Shown here: piece after piece, positions 10,302 to 19,448 of the stretch
How the letters are laid out: every line of letters begins with the position of its first letter
Numbering within the stretch: position 1 is the stretch's first letter
Notes under the pieces: model-generated
What the model was told of the DNA's origin: nothing
Database searches by the model: none
Seen by the model: the letters and a program-made list of their open reading frames with translations, nothing else
Program-made: the position numbers and the translations under genes
NCBI RefSeq assembly: GCF_002892535.1
Contig: NZ_CP024847.1
Span: 744,001-808,000 of the forward strand
Direction: 5' to 3'
Source: Aquella oligotrophica
GTDB taxonomy: Bacteria; Pseudomonadota; Gammaproteobacteria; Burkholderiales; UBA11063
Length of the DNA stretch: 64,000 nt

Positions 10302-11174
10302 ATGGCAAATAATTATAAGGGAATTATTCTAGCTGGTGGTAGTGGAACACGCTTACATCCGGCTACACTTGCAATGTCCAAGCAGTTACTTCCGGTTTAT
10401 GATAAGCCAATGATATATTATCCTTTATCAATATTGATGCTAGCAGAAATTCGCGAGGTGTTGATTATTTCAACGCCACAAGATATTCCTCGTTTTGAGC
10501 AATTGCTCGGTGATGGTAGTCAGTGGGGAATTAGCATTTCTTATGCGATTCAACCGAGCCCAGATGGTTTAGCCCAAGCATTTATAATTGGTGAAGAGTT
10601 TTTAAATGGTAGTCCAGCATGCTTGATCCTTGGCGATAATCTATTTTATGGTAGTGGAATGACAGAGTTGCTCATTTCTGCCCAGAATGCTAATGGGGCA
10701 ACGGTTTTTGCTTATCAGGTAGCTGATCCAGAGCGTTATGGCGTAGTTGAATTTGATACTGCAAAGAAAGTAATCAGTATTGAAGAAAAGCCCAAAGAGC
10801 CTAAATCAGATTTTGCGGTAACAGGTTTATATTTCTATGATAGTAGTGTAGTTAGCTTAGCCAAAGAAGTAAAGCCATCAGCACGTGGTGAACTTGAAAT
10901 TACTGATCTAAATCGCCTCTATTTGGAGCGAGGTAAATTAAATGTTATCACGATGAAGCGTGGTTTTGCTTGGCTTGATACTGGTACTCATGATTCATTA
11001 CTTGAAGCATCCAATTTTATCCAGACAGTTGAACATCGACAGGGAATCAAAATAGCTTGTTTGGAGGAAATTGCCCTTCATAAAGGTTGGTTGACAAAAG
11101 ATACTCTTCTTGAGCGCTTATCTGCTATGGGTAAAAGTACCTATGCTGAATATTTACGCCGGATAATAAAATAA
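10302..11174 (+). CDS. rfbA: Glucose-1-phosphate thymidylyltransferase
   Basis: This enzyme makes dTDP-glucose from dTTP and glucose-1-phosphate, the first step of dTDP-L-rhamnose synthesis. The protein has 290 residues, the normal RmlA length. The nucleotide-binding signature '[11 protein letters not shown]' is at about 12-22, followed by '[17 protein letters not shown]', 'GDNLFYG' and the sugar-site 'EEKPKEPKS'. It starts 9 bases after the preceding oxidoreductase and has GAGAAAG before the ATG. The family assignment is secure. Confidence 0.97.
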   Translation: MANNYKGIILAGGSGTRLHPATLAMSKQLLPVYDKPMIYYPLSILMLAEIREVLIISTPQDIPRFEQLLGDGSQWGISISYAIQPSPDGLAQAFIIGEEFLNGSPACLILGDNLFYGSGMTELLISAQNANGATVFAYQVADPERYGVVEFDTAKKVISIEEKPKEPKSDFAVTGLYFYDSSVVSLAKEVKPSARGELEITDLNRLYLERGKLNVITMKRGFAWLDTGTHDSLLEASNFIQTVEHRQGIKIACLEEIALHKGWLTKDTLLERLSAMGKSTYAEYLRRIIK

Positions 11175-11184
11175 GGTTTAGATT

Positions 11185-11751
11185 ATGGAATTTATAAAAA
11201 GCGCGATTCCGGAAGTAATTCTTATCAAGCCCAAAGTGTTTGGCGATGATAGAGGATTTTTCCTAGAGTCATATAAGAAACCACTCTTTGTAGCGAATGG
11301 TATTGATTATGATTTTATTCAGGATAATCATTCTATGTCGGCTAAAGGTGTTTTACGTGGCTTACATTATCAGTTAAATCCAAAAGCACAGGGGAAGCTG
11401 GTGCGTTGCGTTAGTGGCAGTGTTTTTGATGTGGCGGTTGATATTCGTCGAGGATCGCCAACATTTGGGCGATGGGTTGGTTATGAATTAAGTGCTACTA
11501 ATAAGCAAATGTTATGGATTCCTCCGGGATTTGCCCATGGCTTTATTACCCTAGAAGATAATACTCAATTCCTATATAAGACGACTAATGATTATGCACC
11601 AGAATATGATCGTGGGATTAAATATGATGATCCAGCAATTAGTATCGTTTGGCCAGAGATAGGGGAGTTGCTTCTATCGGGGAAAGATCAAGCGCAACCA
11701 TTATTGAAAGATGCAGAGATAAATTTTGTATTTGGAAAAGAGAATGACTAA
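11185..11751 (+). CDS. rfbC: dTDP-4-dehydrorhamnose 3,5-epimerase
   Basis: This cupin-fold enzyme epimerises dTDP-4-keto-6-deoxyglucose at C3 and C5, the third step of dTDP-rhamnose synthesis. The protein has 188 residues. The catalytic region is visible as '[12 protein letters not shown]' (the active His is in RGLHYQ), with '[15 protein letters not shown]' later. Unlike the common rfbBDAC order, the order here is A-C-B-D. Its last 8 bases overlap rfbB. Confidence 0.96.
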   Translation: MEFIKSAIPEVILIKPKVFGDDRGFFLESYKKPLFVANGIDYDFIQDNHSMSAKGVLRGLHYQLNPKAQGKLVRCVSGSVFDVAVDIRRGSPTFGRWVGYELSATNKQMLWIPPGFAHGFITLEDNTQFLYKTTNDYAPEYDRGIKYDDPAISIVWPEIGELLLSGKDQAQPLLKDAEINFVFGKEND

Positions 11752-12814
11752 AACATTATTAGTTACTGGTGGAGCCGGGTTTATTGGTTCAGCAGTAGTC
11801 AGGGAACTGATTCAAAATTCAGACTATACGGTGATAAATATTGATAAGCTTACTTATGCTGGTAATCTTGAATCATTAAAAAGTGTAGAAAATAGTTCAA
11901 GATATAAATTTGAGCAAGTGGATATTTGTGATAAGGCGAATATTCAGCGGATTTTTAATGATTATCAACCAGTTGGAATTTTACATTTGGCTGCGGAAAG
12001 TCATGTTGATCGTTCAATCGTTGGTCCCGGTGAATTTATTGAAACAAATATAGTTGGAACTTATAATTTACTTGAGTGTGCAAGGGAATATTATAATCAG
12101 CTTACGGACAAGAGCCAGTTTAAGTTTGTTCATATCTCAACCGATGAAGTATTTGGTTCACTTGGTGATACTGGTTATTTTAGTGAGCAAACACCTTATG
12201 ATCCGCGTAGCCCGTATTCAGCATCTAAGGCAAGTAGCGATATGCTAGTGCGTGCTTGGTATCATACCTATAATTTGCCAATAGTTATAACTAATTGTAC
12301 CAATAATTATGGTCCATACCATTTTCCGGAAAAATTAATTCCCTTGGTAATTAATAATGCCTTGCAGGGTAAGCCACTACCGATTTATGGTAAGGGTGAT
12401 AATGTTCGTGATTGGCTCTATGTTGATGATCATGCTCGGGGTATTATTCTTGCCTTTGAAAAAGGTCGGGTTGGTGAAAGTTATTGTATCGGTGGGCATA
12501 ATGAACGGACTAATCTACAAGTGGTAGAAACCATTTGTCGGATTCTTGATGAATTACAAGCAAAAGTAGATAAAACTTCATACTCAGAGCAAATTACGTA
12601 TGTCACAGATCGTGCTGGACATGATTACCGCTATGCAATGGATCCAGCAAAAATTCAGGCTGAATTAGGCTGGCAGCCACAGGAAGATTTTGATTCCGGA
12701 ATCAGGAAAACAGTTAAATGGTATCTGGATAATCAAGAGTGGGTAGCACATGTAATTAGTGGTGAATATCAAAGCTGGATTAAACAGAATTATTCAGGAC
12801 GTGATAATGGCTAA
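11744..12814 (+). CDS. rfbB: dTDP-glucose 4,6-dehydratase
   Basis: This short-chain dehydrogenase-like enzyme performs step two of dTDP-rhamnose synthesis. The Rossmann motif '[10 protein letters not shown]' is at the N-terminus, the catalytic '[10 protein letters not shown]' lies in the middle, and the Tyr/Lys pair is in '[11 protein letters not shown]'. The open frame reaches back to 11726, but I place the start at 11744 ([10 protein letters not shown]) because homologues begin there and an AAGAG lies directly upstream. This gives 356 residues and an 8-base overlap with rfbC, matching the 8-base overlap with rfbD. Confidence 0.95.
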   Translation: MTKTLLVTGGAGFIGSAVVRELIQNSDYTVINIDKLTYAGNLESLKSVENSSRYKFEQVDICDKANIQRIFNDYQPVGILHLAAESHVDRSIVGPGEFIETNIVGTYNLLECAREYYNQLTDKSQFKFVHISTDEVFGSLGDTGYFSEQTPYDPRSPYSASKASSDMLVRAWYHTYNLPIVITNCTNNYGPYHFPEKLIPLVINNALQGKPLPIYGKGDNVRDWLYVDDHARGIILAFEKGRVGESYCIGGHNERTNLQVVETICRILDELQAKVDKTSYSEQITYVTDRAGHDYRYAMDPAKIQAELGWQPQEDFDSGIRKTVKWYLDNQEWVAHVISGEYQSWIKQNYSGRDNG

Positions 12815-13676
12815 AATCTTGGTGCTGGGGGCAAATGGGCAGCTTGGTAGCGATTTGATAAAGATATTTGCTAATTCTACACATGAAGTTTGTGGATTAA
12901 CCCAACTAGATTTGGATGCAGCATCAGCTGATGTGAGTATACAATTAGCCAAATATATTGCTTATGATTATATTATTAATTGTATTGCGACAACCAATGT
13001 TGATGGTTGTGAAGATAATCCAGATCTGGCGTTTATCTTAAATAGTGCCTTTGTTGTAAAGCTAGCAAAGTTCTGTCAGGAACAACAGTCTATATTGATT
13101 CAAGTATCTACTGATTATATCCTTGATGGTATAGCTAATAAGCCAATTCTGGAAACTGTTACAGCAAATCCGTTAAATGTTTATGGCTTATCCAAATATG
13201 CTGGGGAAATTGCAGTAAGTTCTAATTGTGACAAATATTTTATCTTACGCGTGGCTTCATTATTTGGTATTGCTGGGGCAGCTGGTAAGGGTGGTAACTT
13301 TATTAATACCATGCTAAGACTTGCGAATGAAAAAGATAGCTGGCAGGTGATTGATGATCAGTTTAGCTGTCCAACGCACACTCTTGATGTTGCGCGGGCT
13401 ATTTGTCGCCTAATTGATGATAAAATTACGGATTTTGGTATTTATAATTGTGTAAGTAGTACAGGTTGTAGTTGGTATGAATTTACTCAAGAGATTCTTA
13501 GTCTAAGTGGATTAAACCCGGATAAAGTTAAGCCAGTTAGCTATAAAGATTATCAATTTAAGGCTAAACGACCACAATATACAATACTTGATAATTCTAA
13601 ATTAGCTAAGTATTATGTAATGCCAGATTATAAACAGGCATTAGGTGAATATTTACAATTAAAGTATAATAATTAA
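12807..13676 (+). CDS. rfbD: dTDP-4-dehydrorhamnose reductase
   Basis: This NADPH-dependent reductase completes dTDP-L-rhamnose. The start at 12807 ([15 protein letters not shown]) has AGGA nine bases upstream and places the Rossmann GxxGxxG at the N-terminus; the longer open frame from 12759 would add an unlikely N-terminal extension. The protein has 289 residues, with 'VSTDYILDG' and the catalytic 'YGLSKYAGE' visible. It overlaps rfbB by 8 bases and ends one base before the next open frame. Confidence 0.94.
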   Translation: MAKILVLGANGQLGSDLIKIFANSTHEVCGLTQLDLDAASADVSIQLAKYIAYDYIINCIATTNVDGCEDNPDLAFILNSAFVVKLAKFCQEQQSILIQVSTDYILDGIANKPILETVTANPLNVYGLSKYAGEIAVSSNCDKYFILRVASLFGIAGAAGKGGNFINTMLRLANEKDSWQVIDDQFSCPTHTLDVARAICRLIDDKITDFGIYNCVSSTGCSWYEFTQEILSLSGLNPDKVKPVSYKDYQFKAKRPQYTILDNSKLAKYYVMPDYKQALGEYLQLKYNN

Positions 13677-13695
13677 TATGAGTGAAGAGACATAT

Positions 13696-14979
13696 ATGCA
13701 TAATAGAATAGTATCATTAGTTGGGCTTGGATACGTTGGCTTGCCCGCAGCGGTTGCCTTTGGTAAACAAAAGCAGGTTATTGGTTTTGATATTAATCCA
13801 CAGCGGATACTTGAACTAAAGCAGGGGATTGACCGAACCGAAGAAACTACAAAGGAAGATCTTGAATCGGCAGACATTCTTTTTACTTGTGATATTCACG
13901 ATTTGAAAAAAGCTGATTTTCACATAGTGGCTGTACCAACTCCGGTTGATGATGCACATGTACCAGACTTAACTCCAGTAAAAAAAGCTTCAGAAACTGT
14001 TGCTAAGGCACTTAAAAAAGGTGATATAGTCGTTTATGAATCTACTGTTTATCCGGGTGTTACCGATGATATTTGTGTTCCGATTCTTGAACATATTTCG
14101 GGGTTGCGTTGTGGTGAAGATTTTACAGTTGGCTATTCTCCAGAACGGATAAATCCGGGTGATAAAGAGCGTAGTTTTACTACCATTCATAAGATTGTTT
14201 CTGGTTCTGATCAGAAAACTCTAGAGATTGTTGCCGATGTTTATGCGAGTGTAGTCACTGCCGGAGTACATAAAGCTAGTTCCATCAAGGTTGCTGAAGC
14301 TGCTAAAGTAATTGAAAATTCCCAGCGTGATTTAAATATCGCTTTTATGAATGAATTGGCAGTCATTTTTGATCGGATAGGAATTGACACGGAAGAGGTG
14401 CTTCAAGCAGCTGGTACCAAGTGGAATTTTCTGCCATTTCGTCCAGGGCTAGTTGGCGGGCACTGCATCGGTGTTGATCCGTACTATCTTACCTATCGTG
14501 CTGAACAAATTGGTTATATTCCACAAGTAATCCTTGCTGGGAGAAGAATCAATGATAATATGGGGCGTTATGTCGCGCGTAAAGGGATTAAACTACTTCT
14601 TAAACATGGCTTGGCTATTGATAATCTTGAAGCGGTAGTGCTTGGGTTTACCTTTAAGGAAGATTGTCCGGATGTTCGTAATACCAAGGTAATTGATATA
14701 ATCCGTGAACTTGAAGATTATAATGCTAAGGTTTATACGCATGATCCGGTAGCGGATAAAGAGGATGCCTTACATGAGTATGGTATTAAATTCACTGATT
14801 TTAAAGATCTGCCGCAAACACCATTATTGATTTTGGCAGTTTCACATCGTGAATTTAAGGAAATTGAACTTGAGAATTTACTGGCGAAAGTCAAACCAGG
14901 TGGAATAATTTTGGACGTTAAATCTGCATTGCCAAAAGATGAGATTCTTAGTCGTAGATATAGATTGTGGCGTTTATAA
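13696..14979 (+). CDS. UDP-N-acetylhexosamine 6-dehydrogenase (TviB/WbpA/WbpO type)
   Basis: This nucleotide-sugar dehydrogenase oxidises C6 of a UDP-N-acetylhexosamine to a uronate in two NAD-dependent steps. The N-terminal 'SLVGLGYVGLPAAVAFGK' is the NAD-binding motif. 'VGGHCIGVDPYYLTYRA' carries the catalytic cysteine (Cys257 from this start), and 'GFTFKEDCPDVRNTKV' opens the C-terminal domain. The subfamily features ('YESTVYPGVTDD', 'GYSPERINPGD') are of TviB/WbpO/WbpA rather than UDP-glucose dehydrogenases. I prefer the ATG at 13696, which has GAAGAGA upstream; an in-frame ATG at 13678, one base after rfbD, lacks a ribosome binding site. Together with the first gene it suggests a uronic-acid sugar in the surface polysaccharide. 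Confidence 0.88.
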   Translation: MHNRIVSLVGLGYVGLPAAVAFGKQKQVIGFDINPQRILELKQGIDRTEETTKEDLESADILFTCDIHDLKKADFHIVAVPTPVDDAHVPDLTPVKKASETVAKALKKGDIVVYESTVYPGVTDDICVPILEHISGLRCGEDFTVGYSPERINPGDKERSFTTIHKIVSGSDQKTLEIVADVYASVVTAGVHKASSIKVAEAAKVIENSQRDLNIAFMNELAVIFDRIGIDTEEVLQAAGTKWNFLPFRPGLVGGHCIGVDPYYLTYRAEQIGYIPQVILAGRRINDNMGRYVARKGIKLLLKHGLAIDNLEAVVLGFTFKEDCPDVRNTKVIDIIRELEDYNAKVYTHDPVADKEDALHEYGIKFTDFKDLPQTPLLILAVSHREFKEIELENLLAKVKPGGIILDVKSALPKDEILSRRYRLWRL

Positions 14980-14987
14980 TTTTGGAG

Positions 14988-15097
14988 ATAACTGCTCGGG
15001 CTATCTTGCAATAGTTGCGCTGTAAGGCTCCTTATTTACTTCTTATGTAAACCGCGTCGCCTTGTGCCCTGCTCTTGCTAGATATTCCGGCAGTTAT
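14988..15097 (+). promoter_or_regulatory. Structured intergenic element before guaC
   Basis: An inverted repeat, ATAACTGCtCGG at 14988-14999 and CCGGCAGTTAT at 15087-15097, encloses about 87 bases of sequence that looks richer in G+C than the neighbouring intergenic DNA. Transcribed from either strand it would fold into a closed multi-branch shape. It could be a leader controlling guaC or a short mobile repeat. I do not recognise it as a known riboswitch. Confidence 0.4.
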
Positions 15098-15141
15098 ATG
15101 GGTTACTCAGTATGAGTAATTACTTTTGGAGAAAATTTAAT

Positions 15142-16125
15142 ATGTTTAAAACAGTTGTTGCTCGTGAATATAATTATCAGGATGTGTATTTAAGACCTCG
15201 TCATACAGTGGTTAATAGCCGTAAAGAGTGTGATACCTCAGTAACTCTGGGTCGGCATAAATTTATTATGCCCGTTTATCCTTCAAATATGAAATCAGTA
15301 GTTAATGTGGATACTTGTGAATTTCTTGCCCGACGTGGCTGGTTTTATACCATGCATCGCTTTAATGTTGAGCAGGTTGAATTTGTAAGTTATATGCAGG
15401 AAAACGGGTTGGTGGCTTCGATTAGTATTGGAGTTAACGATGATACGATTGCACAATTAAAGCAGCTACAGGTAGCTGGGCTTACTCCTGAATTTATGAC
15501 ACTGGATATTGCTAACGCTTGGTGTCCAAAAGCTGAACGGATGATAAAATATGTAAAAGACCACTTTGAGTCATTTTTGATTGTTGGAAATATTGCTGGT
15601 AGTGATGCTGCTAGGGACGTTCATGCTTGGGGAGCTGATGCAATTAAAGCTGGGATTGCTGGTGGTAAAGTTTGTATTACCAAAAATAAAACCGGATTTC
15701 ATCGTCCAATGGTATCTACTATTTTGGATTGTGCTAGCTACACCCGTGAAGCTGGAGTGCCACTGATTGCTGATGGTGGCATAGTTGAACATGGCGATAT
15801 TGCCAAAGCGTTTGCCTGTGGTGCCAATTTGGTAATGGCAGGTAGCCTTTTTGCTGGGTATGATCAATCAGCTGGTAATATTATTGAAGTTACTATTGAT
15901 GGTCAAGCTTCACCACGCGCGTTTAAAGAGTATTATGGTTCAGCTTCTCAGTATAATAAGGGTGAATACAAGAATGTTGAAGGGAAGAAGATTCTGATCG
16001 ACTATCGTGGAAATATAGAGCGACTTCTTAATGAGCTTAAAGAAGATCTTCAATCCTCAATTAGTTATGTGGGTGGAACCAAAGTTGATGATTTAATTCA
16101 TGCTGAAATTATTTCTATCAGCTAA
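15142..16125 (+). CDS. guaC: GMP reductase
   Basis: This enzyme reductively deaminates GMP to IMP with NADPH, returning guanine nucleotides to the purine pool. The protein has 327 residues in the IMPDH/GMPR barrel fold. '[13 protein letters not shown]', '[19 protein letters not shown]' (catalytic Cys178) and '[16 protein letters not shown]' (phosphate site) support GuaC; there is no CBS pair, which argues against IMP dehydrogenase. The open frame starts at 15112, but GGAG lies ten bases before the ATG at 15142 and the protein then begins in the conserved region. A terminator follows. Confidence 0.9.
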   Translation: MFKTVVAREYNYQDVYLRPRHTVVNSRKECDTSVTLGRHKFIMPVYPSNMKSVVNVDTCEFLARRGWFYTMHRFNVEQVEFVSYMQENGLVASISIGVNDDTIAQLKQLQVAGLTPEFMTLDIANAWCPKAERMIKYVKDHFESFLIVGNIAGSDAARDVHAWGADAIKAGIAGGKVCITKNKTGFHRPMVSTILDCASYTREAGVPLIADGGIVEHGDIAKAFACGANLVMAGSLFAGYDQSAGNIIEVTIDGQASPRAFKEYYGSASQYNKGEYKNVEGKKILIDYRGNIERLLNELKEDLQSSISYVGGTKVDDLIHAEIISIS

Positions 16126-16146
16126 TTTGATCGGTTCTACTTATTC

Positions 16147-16179
16147 AAGAGAGTTGGATTTTGTACCAGCTCTTTTTTT
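16147..16179 (+). terminator. Intrinsic terminator after guaC
   Basis: The arms AAGAGAGTTGG and CCAGCTCTTTT pair over 11 positions (two wobbles), followed by a T tract. It lies about 20 bases after the guaC stop. Confidence 0.8.
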
Positions 16180-16192
16180 ATTGGGCAATAAA

Positions 16193-16371
16193 AAACCCCA
16201 CTATGTCGTATGATGAATATTCATGATGAACCTAGTCAAAATTTTAGGTCGGCTTGTGGTTTAATGGGATCATCCGCAAGGAACGATACACGCTCACCAC
16301 ATGAAAGCTAACCTATCTAAGAGCATCATTGGTTCAAGAATATTACTTCAACTACGCGAGCACTGTAGGGC
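16193..16371 (-). ncRNA. ssrS: 6S RNA (candidate)
   Basis: On the minus strand about 180 bases can form one long rod. The ends pair (CCCTACAGTG with CATAGTGGGG). Inside, GGTTAGCTTTCATGTGGT pairs with ACCACAAGCCGACC around a central open region, and TGAACC/GGTTCA pair further out. The length, the opening 'TGCTCGCG' and the closing 'CGACATAGTGGGG' resemble proteobacterial 6S RNA, which binds sigma-70 RNA polymerase in stationary phase. A -10 hexamer TAAAAT (16379-16384, minus) sits 7-8 bases before the predicted start, and the 3' end runs into TTTTTT. No protein frame is present. This is pattern recognition; a covariance-model search was not possible. Confidence 0.65.
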
Positions 16372-16497
16372 AATAATTATTTTACCCTAGAAACTTATTA
16401 GTGTGTATTAAATTATTCTATTATTTTTTTAATAAAAATTTTACTTTAAATAATTCGAAATAAGTCAGTGTGATAATTTTTTATTTAATCCTACAAT

Positions 16498-17379
16498 TTA
16501 AACCGTGATTTGATTAAAACACTGCTCAATAAACTGAATGAAAGCCTGAGCCTTCTTATTATGTTCGCTACTATTTGACATTAAGTAGTAATTCACTATA
16601 CCAAAGTGGTATTCAGGTAATACTTGAATGAGCTTGCTATGTTTATAATGTTCTTCAAGACAAACTGCAATTGCATGATGAGCTTTTGCTACTTCAATTG
16701 TTTGATAGCAGCTATTCAATAACATTTTGCTTTTGGCAACAAATGGTGCAGCTTCATCACCCTCTATATTGTAAGCAATCGTGCTTGATGGTAAATCATT
16801 ATTTTTAAGAATAATGTGATGCTTAGATAGGTCATCAAGTGATTTAACTTTGCCATACTTCTTAATGTACTTATCTGAGCAGCAGGCGATTAATTTTGCC
16901 GAATAAAGTTTGCGGACTTTTTGGGTTGGTCGCTCTGGTAGATGTGAAATTATCGCGATATCATAGTCGCTTCTTAGCATATCGAAATCGGTATTTATAT
17001 AATCAACATCTAATTCAAGCTCCGGGTTATCCTGCATGAATTTACCTAGGTATGGGTTAATTATTTCAATTGATATCGTTATTGGTAATGCAACTCTTAG
17101 TCTGCCCGAAATACTATTTTCTTTCTGTTTTAGGTATTCAATAACATTTTCGATATAGTGCGCGTGATCCTTAAATTTATGAAATAGAGTAGTTCCTGCA
17201 TCAGTGAGTGAGAAATTATGGGTATCTCTTTTTAGTAGTGATACTCCTAGTGCCTCTTCAAGGTTTTTTATTCGCCGACTAATTGTTGGTTGTGGAATTT
17301 TTAAGATTGTAGCGGCGGTACTATATGAACCGCATTTTACTAATTGGGCAAATAATATTATGTCATCATACATGAACAA
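16498..17379 (-). CDS. LysR-family transcriptional regulator
   Basis: The protein has 293 residues. An N-terminal winged helix-turn-helix is visible ('GSYSTAATILKIPQPTISRRIKNLEEALG', here in two overlapping parts about residues 17-45), followed by a substrate-binding domain from about residue 90. The C-terminal 'VLPEYHFG' recurs in three other LysR proteins of this window, so they form a paralogous set. It lies 50 bases downstream of rapZ on the same strand and may be read from the same transcript. Its effector and targets are unknown. The stretch 16385-16497 beyond its stop holds nothing recognisable apart from the upstream side of the 6S promoter. Confidence 0.92.
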   Translation of the reverse strand: MFMYDDIILFAQLVKCGSYSTAATILKIPQPTISRRIKNLEEALGVSLLKRDTHNFSLTDAGTTLFHKFKDHAHYIENVIEYLKQKENSISGRLRVALPITISIEIINPYLGKFMQDNPELELDVDYINTDFDMLRSDYDIAIISHLPERPTQKVRKLYSAKLIACCSDKYIKKYGKVKSLDDLSKHHIILKNNDLPSSTIAYNIEGDEAAPFVAKSKMLLNSCYQTIEVAKAHHAIAVCLEEHYKHSKLIQVLPEYHFGIVNYYLMSNSSEHNKKAQAFIQFIEQCFNQITV

Positions 17380-17429
17380 CTTCTCATTTCTTAGTCTTTT
17401 TGGCTTTTATATTGTAAATATTGGGGGAA

Positions 17430-18296
17430 TTACTGCGGAATATCGGTTTCCTGTTTAAGTAGCTGTCGATGGCGGGTTATTACATTATAGGGGAAATTAT
17501 GTTTGATAAGGTGCCCAAGTTTTTCTGTTAAATATACAGAACGATGCTTTCCACCTGTACAGCCAATCGATATTGTCAAGTAGTTACGATTATCCCTACT
17601 AAATTCATCAAACCAGCGGCTTAACATTTTATATATATCGCCAAGCATATTTTGAACTGAAGATTCTTTATCGAGAAACTCAATTATTGGCATTTGTGTT
17701 CCGTTAAAATCACGAATATTTCTATCATAATGAGGGTTTGGTAAACAACGGACATCAAATACGAAGTCAGAATCAATCGGAAGATGGTATTTAAAGCCAA
17801 AAGATTGGATAATTATATTTAATTGATTAAAATCTGCTTCAACAAACTCTTTTACCAGTTTGCGTAAATCATTGGCTGATAAATGGCTGGTATCTATCCT
17901 ATGAGATATCATTGCAATTTCAGCCAGTAAATCGCGCTCTAGCTCTATACTTTCTTCAATGGTGCGTGTTGCTGTAGTAAGCGGGTGTTTGCGGCGTGTT
18001 TCTGAGAAACGAGTTAGTAAAGATGTATTATTGGCATCGAGATAGATTAAGCGGGTATCAATTCCATTATCGCGTAATGTTTTGATTGATTCTGGTAGTC
18101 TATCTAGTAAAGGGCTAGTTTTTATATCAACCCCGACAGCAATCTGATTATAGCCATATTGCTGATAGATTTGTGCCAGTTGCTCCAGCATGGAGAGTGG
18201 CAGGTTATCAATACAGTAATACCCACTATCCTCAAGAATTCTTAATGCTGTTGATTTTCCTGCTCCAGATAAACCACTAACGAGAATAATTTGCAT
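17430..18296 (-). CDS. rapZ: RNase adapter protein RapZ / nucleotide-binding YvcJ family
   Basis: The protein has 288 residues. The P-loop 'LVSGLSGAGKSTALRILED' is at the N-terminus, and the family signature 'SIGCTGGKHRSVYLTEKL' is at about 250-267. In enterobacteria RapZ guides RNase E to the sRNA GlmZ to control glucosamine-6-phosphate synthesis; that role is not shown for this lineage. It begins directly after the hprK stop, as in many proteobacterial PTS-linked clusters. The usual neighbours rpoN, ptsN and ptsH are absent here. Confidence 0.94.
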   Translation of the reverse strand: MQIILVSGLSGAGKSTALRILEDSGYYCIDNLPLSMLEQLAQIYQQYGYNQIAVGVDIKTSPLLDRLPESIKTLRDNGIDTRLIYLDANNTSLLTRFSETRRKHPLTTATRTIEESIELERDLLAEIAMISHRIDTSHLSANDLRKLVKEFVEADFNQLNIIIQSFGFKYHLPIDSDFVFDVRCLPNPHYDRNIRDFNGTQMPIIEFLDKESSVQNMLGDIYKMLSRWFDEFSRDNRNYLTISIGCTGGKHRSVYLTEKLGHLIKHNFPYNVITRHRQLLKQETDIPQ

Positions 18297-18947
18297 CTAT
18301 TGGTTATCCTGTTCAATCATTTTACTCTGTTCTTCAATGAAGAAATTATGGGAATCATAGCCTATTTCTCTTGAAGTTGCATACTTGACAATTAATTCAA
18401 CCAAAACAGGTAGATTTCGATTAGCACCAATTGGGAGTTTATAAAGTGGTATCTTTACGCCAAGAACATCAACTTCACTAATTAGTTGCATTAATCGGTC
18501 TTTATTTACAATATCGAGCATACTGTTATCAACAAGCTCAATTACTAGTGCAAGTCTTTGTTGCTGGCAAAGCGCCTGCATTCCGTAAAAACGTCCAATG
18601 TCAACAAAACCGATACCTCGAATTTCCATAAAGCCGATGCCAAATGATTGCGGTGCAGAAAGGATAATTTCCTGATTTATCAATTGCCCCGAAACAAGAT
18701 CATCGCAAATCAGCCGATGACCGCGATCAATTAATTCTAGCCCCAGCTCACTTTTCCCAACTCCACTTTTGCCGATAATTACTACGCCTTGATTAAAGAT
18801 TTCAAATGCAATTCCATGGTGAGCGATAGAGTCCTGAGTTGATTTCCATTCCCGCTTGTTTGGGCTTGTATGGTTTGATTCAGCAAATAAATCATTTTGA
18901 TAGGTATTACTCTGGTCGTTGACCATTCCAGAGGCTCTCCAAATCAT
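18297..18947 (-). CDS. hprK: HPr kinase/phosphorylase, C-terminal catalytic domain only
   Basis: The protein has 216 residues against about 310-320 in the full-length family. The catalytic domain is complete: 'HGIAFEIFNQGVVIIGKSG' leads into the P-loop GKSGVGKS (about residues 60-67), 'GHRLICDDLV' follows, and the HprK signature is present as 'MEIRGIGFVDIGRFYG'. The N-terminal domain is missing and is replaced by about 40 unrelated residues. It phosphorylates and dephosphorylates a serine of the PTS protein HPr in known systems. Short HprK proteins are established in alphaproteobacteria. The start overlaps rsfS by 41 bases; an ATG at 18926 is an alternative. It abuts rapZ directly. Confidence 0.88.
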   Translation of the reverse strand: MIWRASGMVNDQSNTYQNDLFAESNHTSPNKREWKSTQDSIAHHGIAFEIFNQGVVIIGKSGVGKSELGLELIDRGHRLICDDLVSGQLINQEIILSAPQSFGIGFMEIRGIGFVDIGRFYGMQALCQQQRLALVIELVDNSMLDIVNKDRLMQLISEVDVLGVKIPLYKLPIGANRNLPVLVELIVKYATSREIGYDSHNFFIEEQSKMIEQDNQ

Positions 18948-19242
18948 AGTATGCTCTTACTTGTGGTAACATTATATGTACAACCAAATCTCCACTATCT
19001 ACTAATACCCATTCACCACCTTGTTCTCCCTCTACACCAACTATTTCAATCTGGTTTTTTTTGAATTCTTCGGTAACGTTATTGGCTAGTGCTTTAACTT
19101 GACGATTTGAATTTCCGGTACAGACTATCATTCTGCTAAATAATGGTGATAGTTCCTCTGTATCAAGAACAACTATGTTTTCGCCTTTTACATCCTCTAA
19201 TGCGTTTACTGCTATCTTGGCAATTTCTTCTATACTTATCAT
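18907..19242 (-). CDS. rsfS: Ribosomal silencing factor RsfS
   Basis: The protein has 111 residues of the RsfS/Iojap family, which binds ribosomal protein uL14 and blocks subunit joining when nutrients are short. Family stretches are 'VVLDTEELSPLFSRMIVCTG' (about 24-43) and 'GGEWVLVDSGDLVVHIM' (about 75-91). AAGGA lies upstream of the start, and a possible extended -10 (TGCTAAAAT, about 19272-19280, minus) lies 30 bases further. It is the first gene of a rsfS-hprK-rapZ run. Its usual neighbour nadD is not here. Confidence 0.92.
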   Translation of the reverse strand: MISIEEIAKIAVNALEDVKGENIVVLDTEELSPLFSRMIVCTGNSNRQVKALANNVTEEFKKNQIEIVGVEGEQGGEWVLVDSGDLVVHIMLPQVRAYYDLESLWNGQRPE

Positions 19243-19448
19243 TATCTTCCTTCATTAAGGGTTAATTTATTATTTTAGCACATCTCTAGCTAAGCAGTCA
19301 TAAGTTCGTAGATTACCATTCTTCTATTATCAATAAATATTAAGTTTAAAATGTTTTTATACCCACGCAAAAGTGTGGTTGTAATAAATACCATGATGAA
19401 TTATTATCTGGTTCTTAATGGTAATTAATTCAGTTGTTGGAGAATAAA

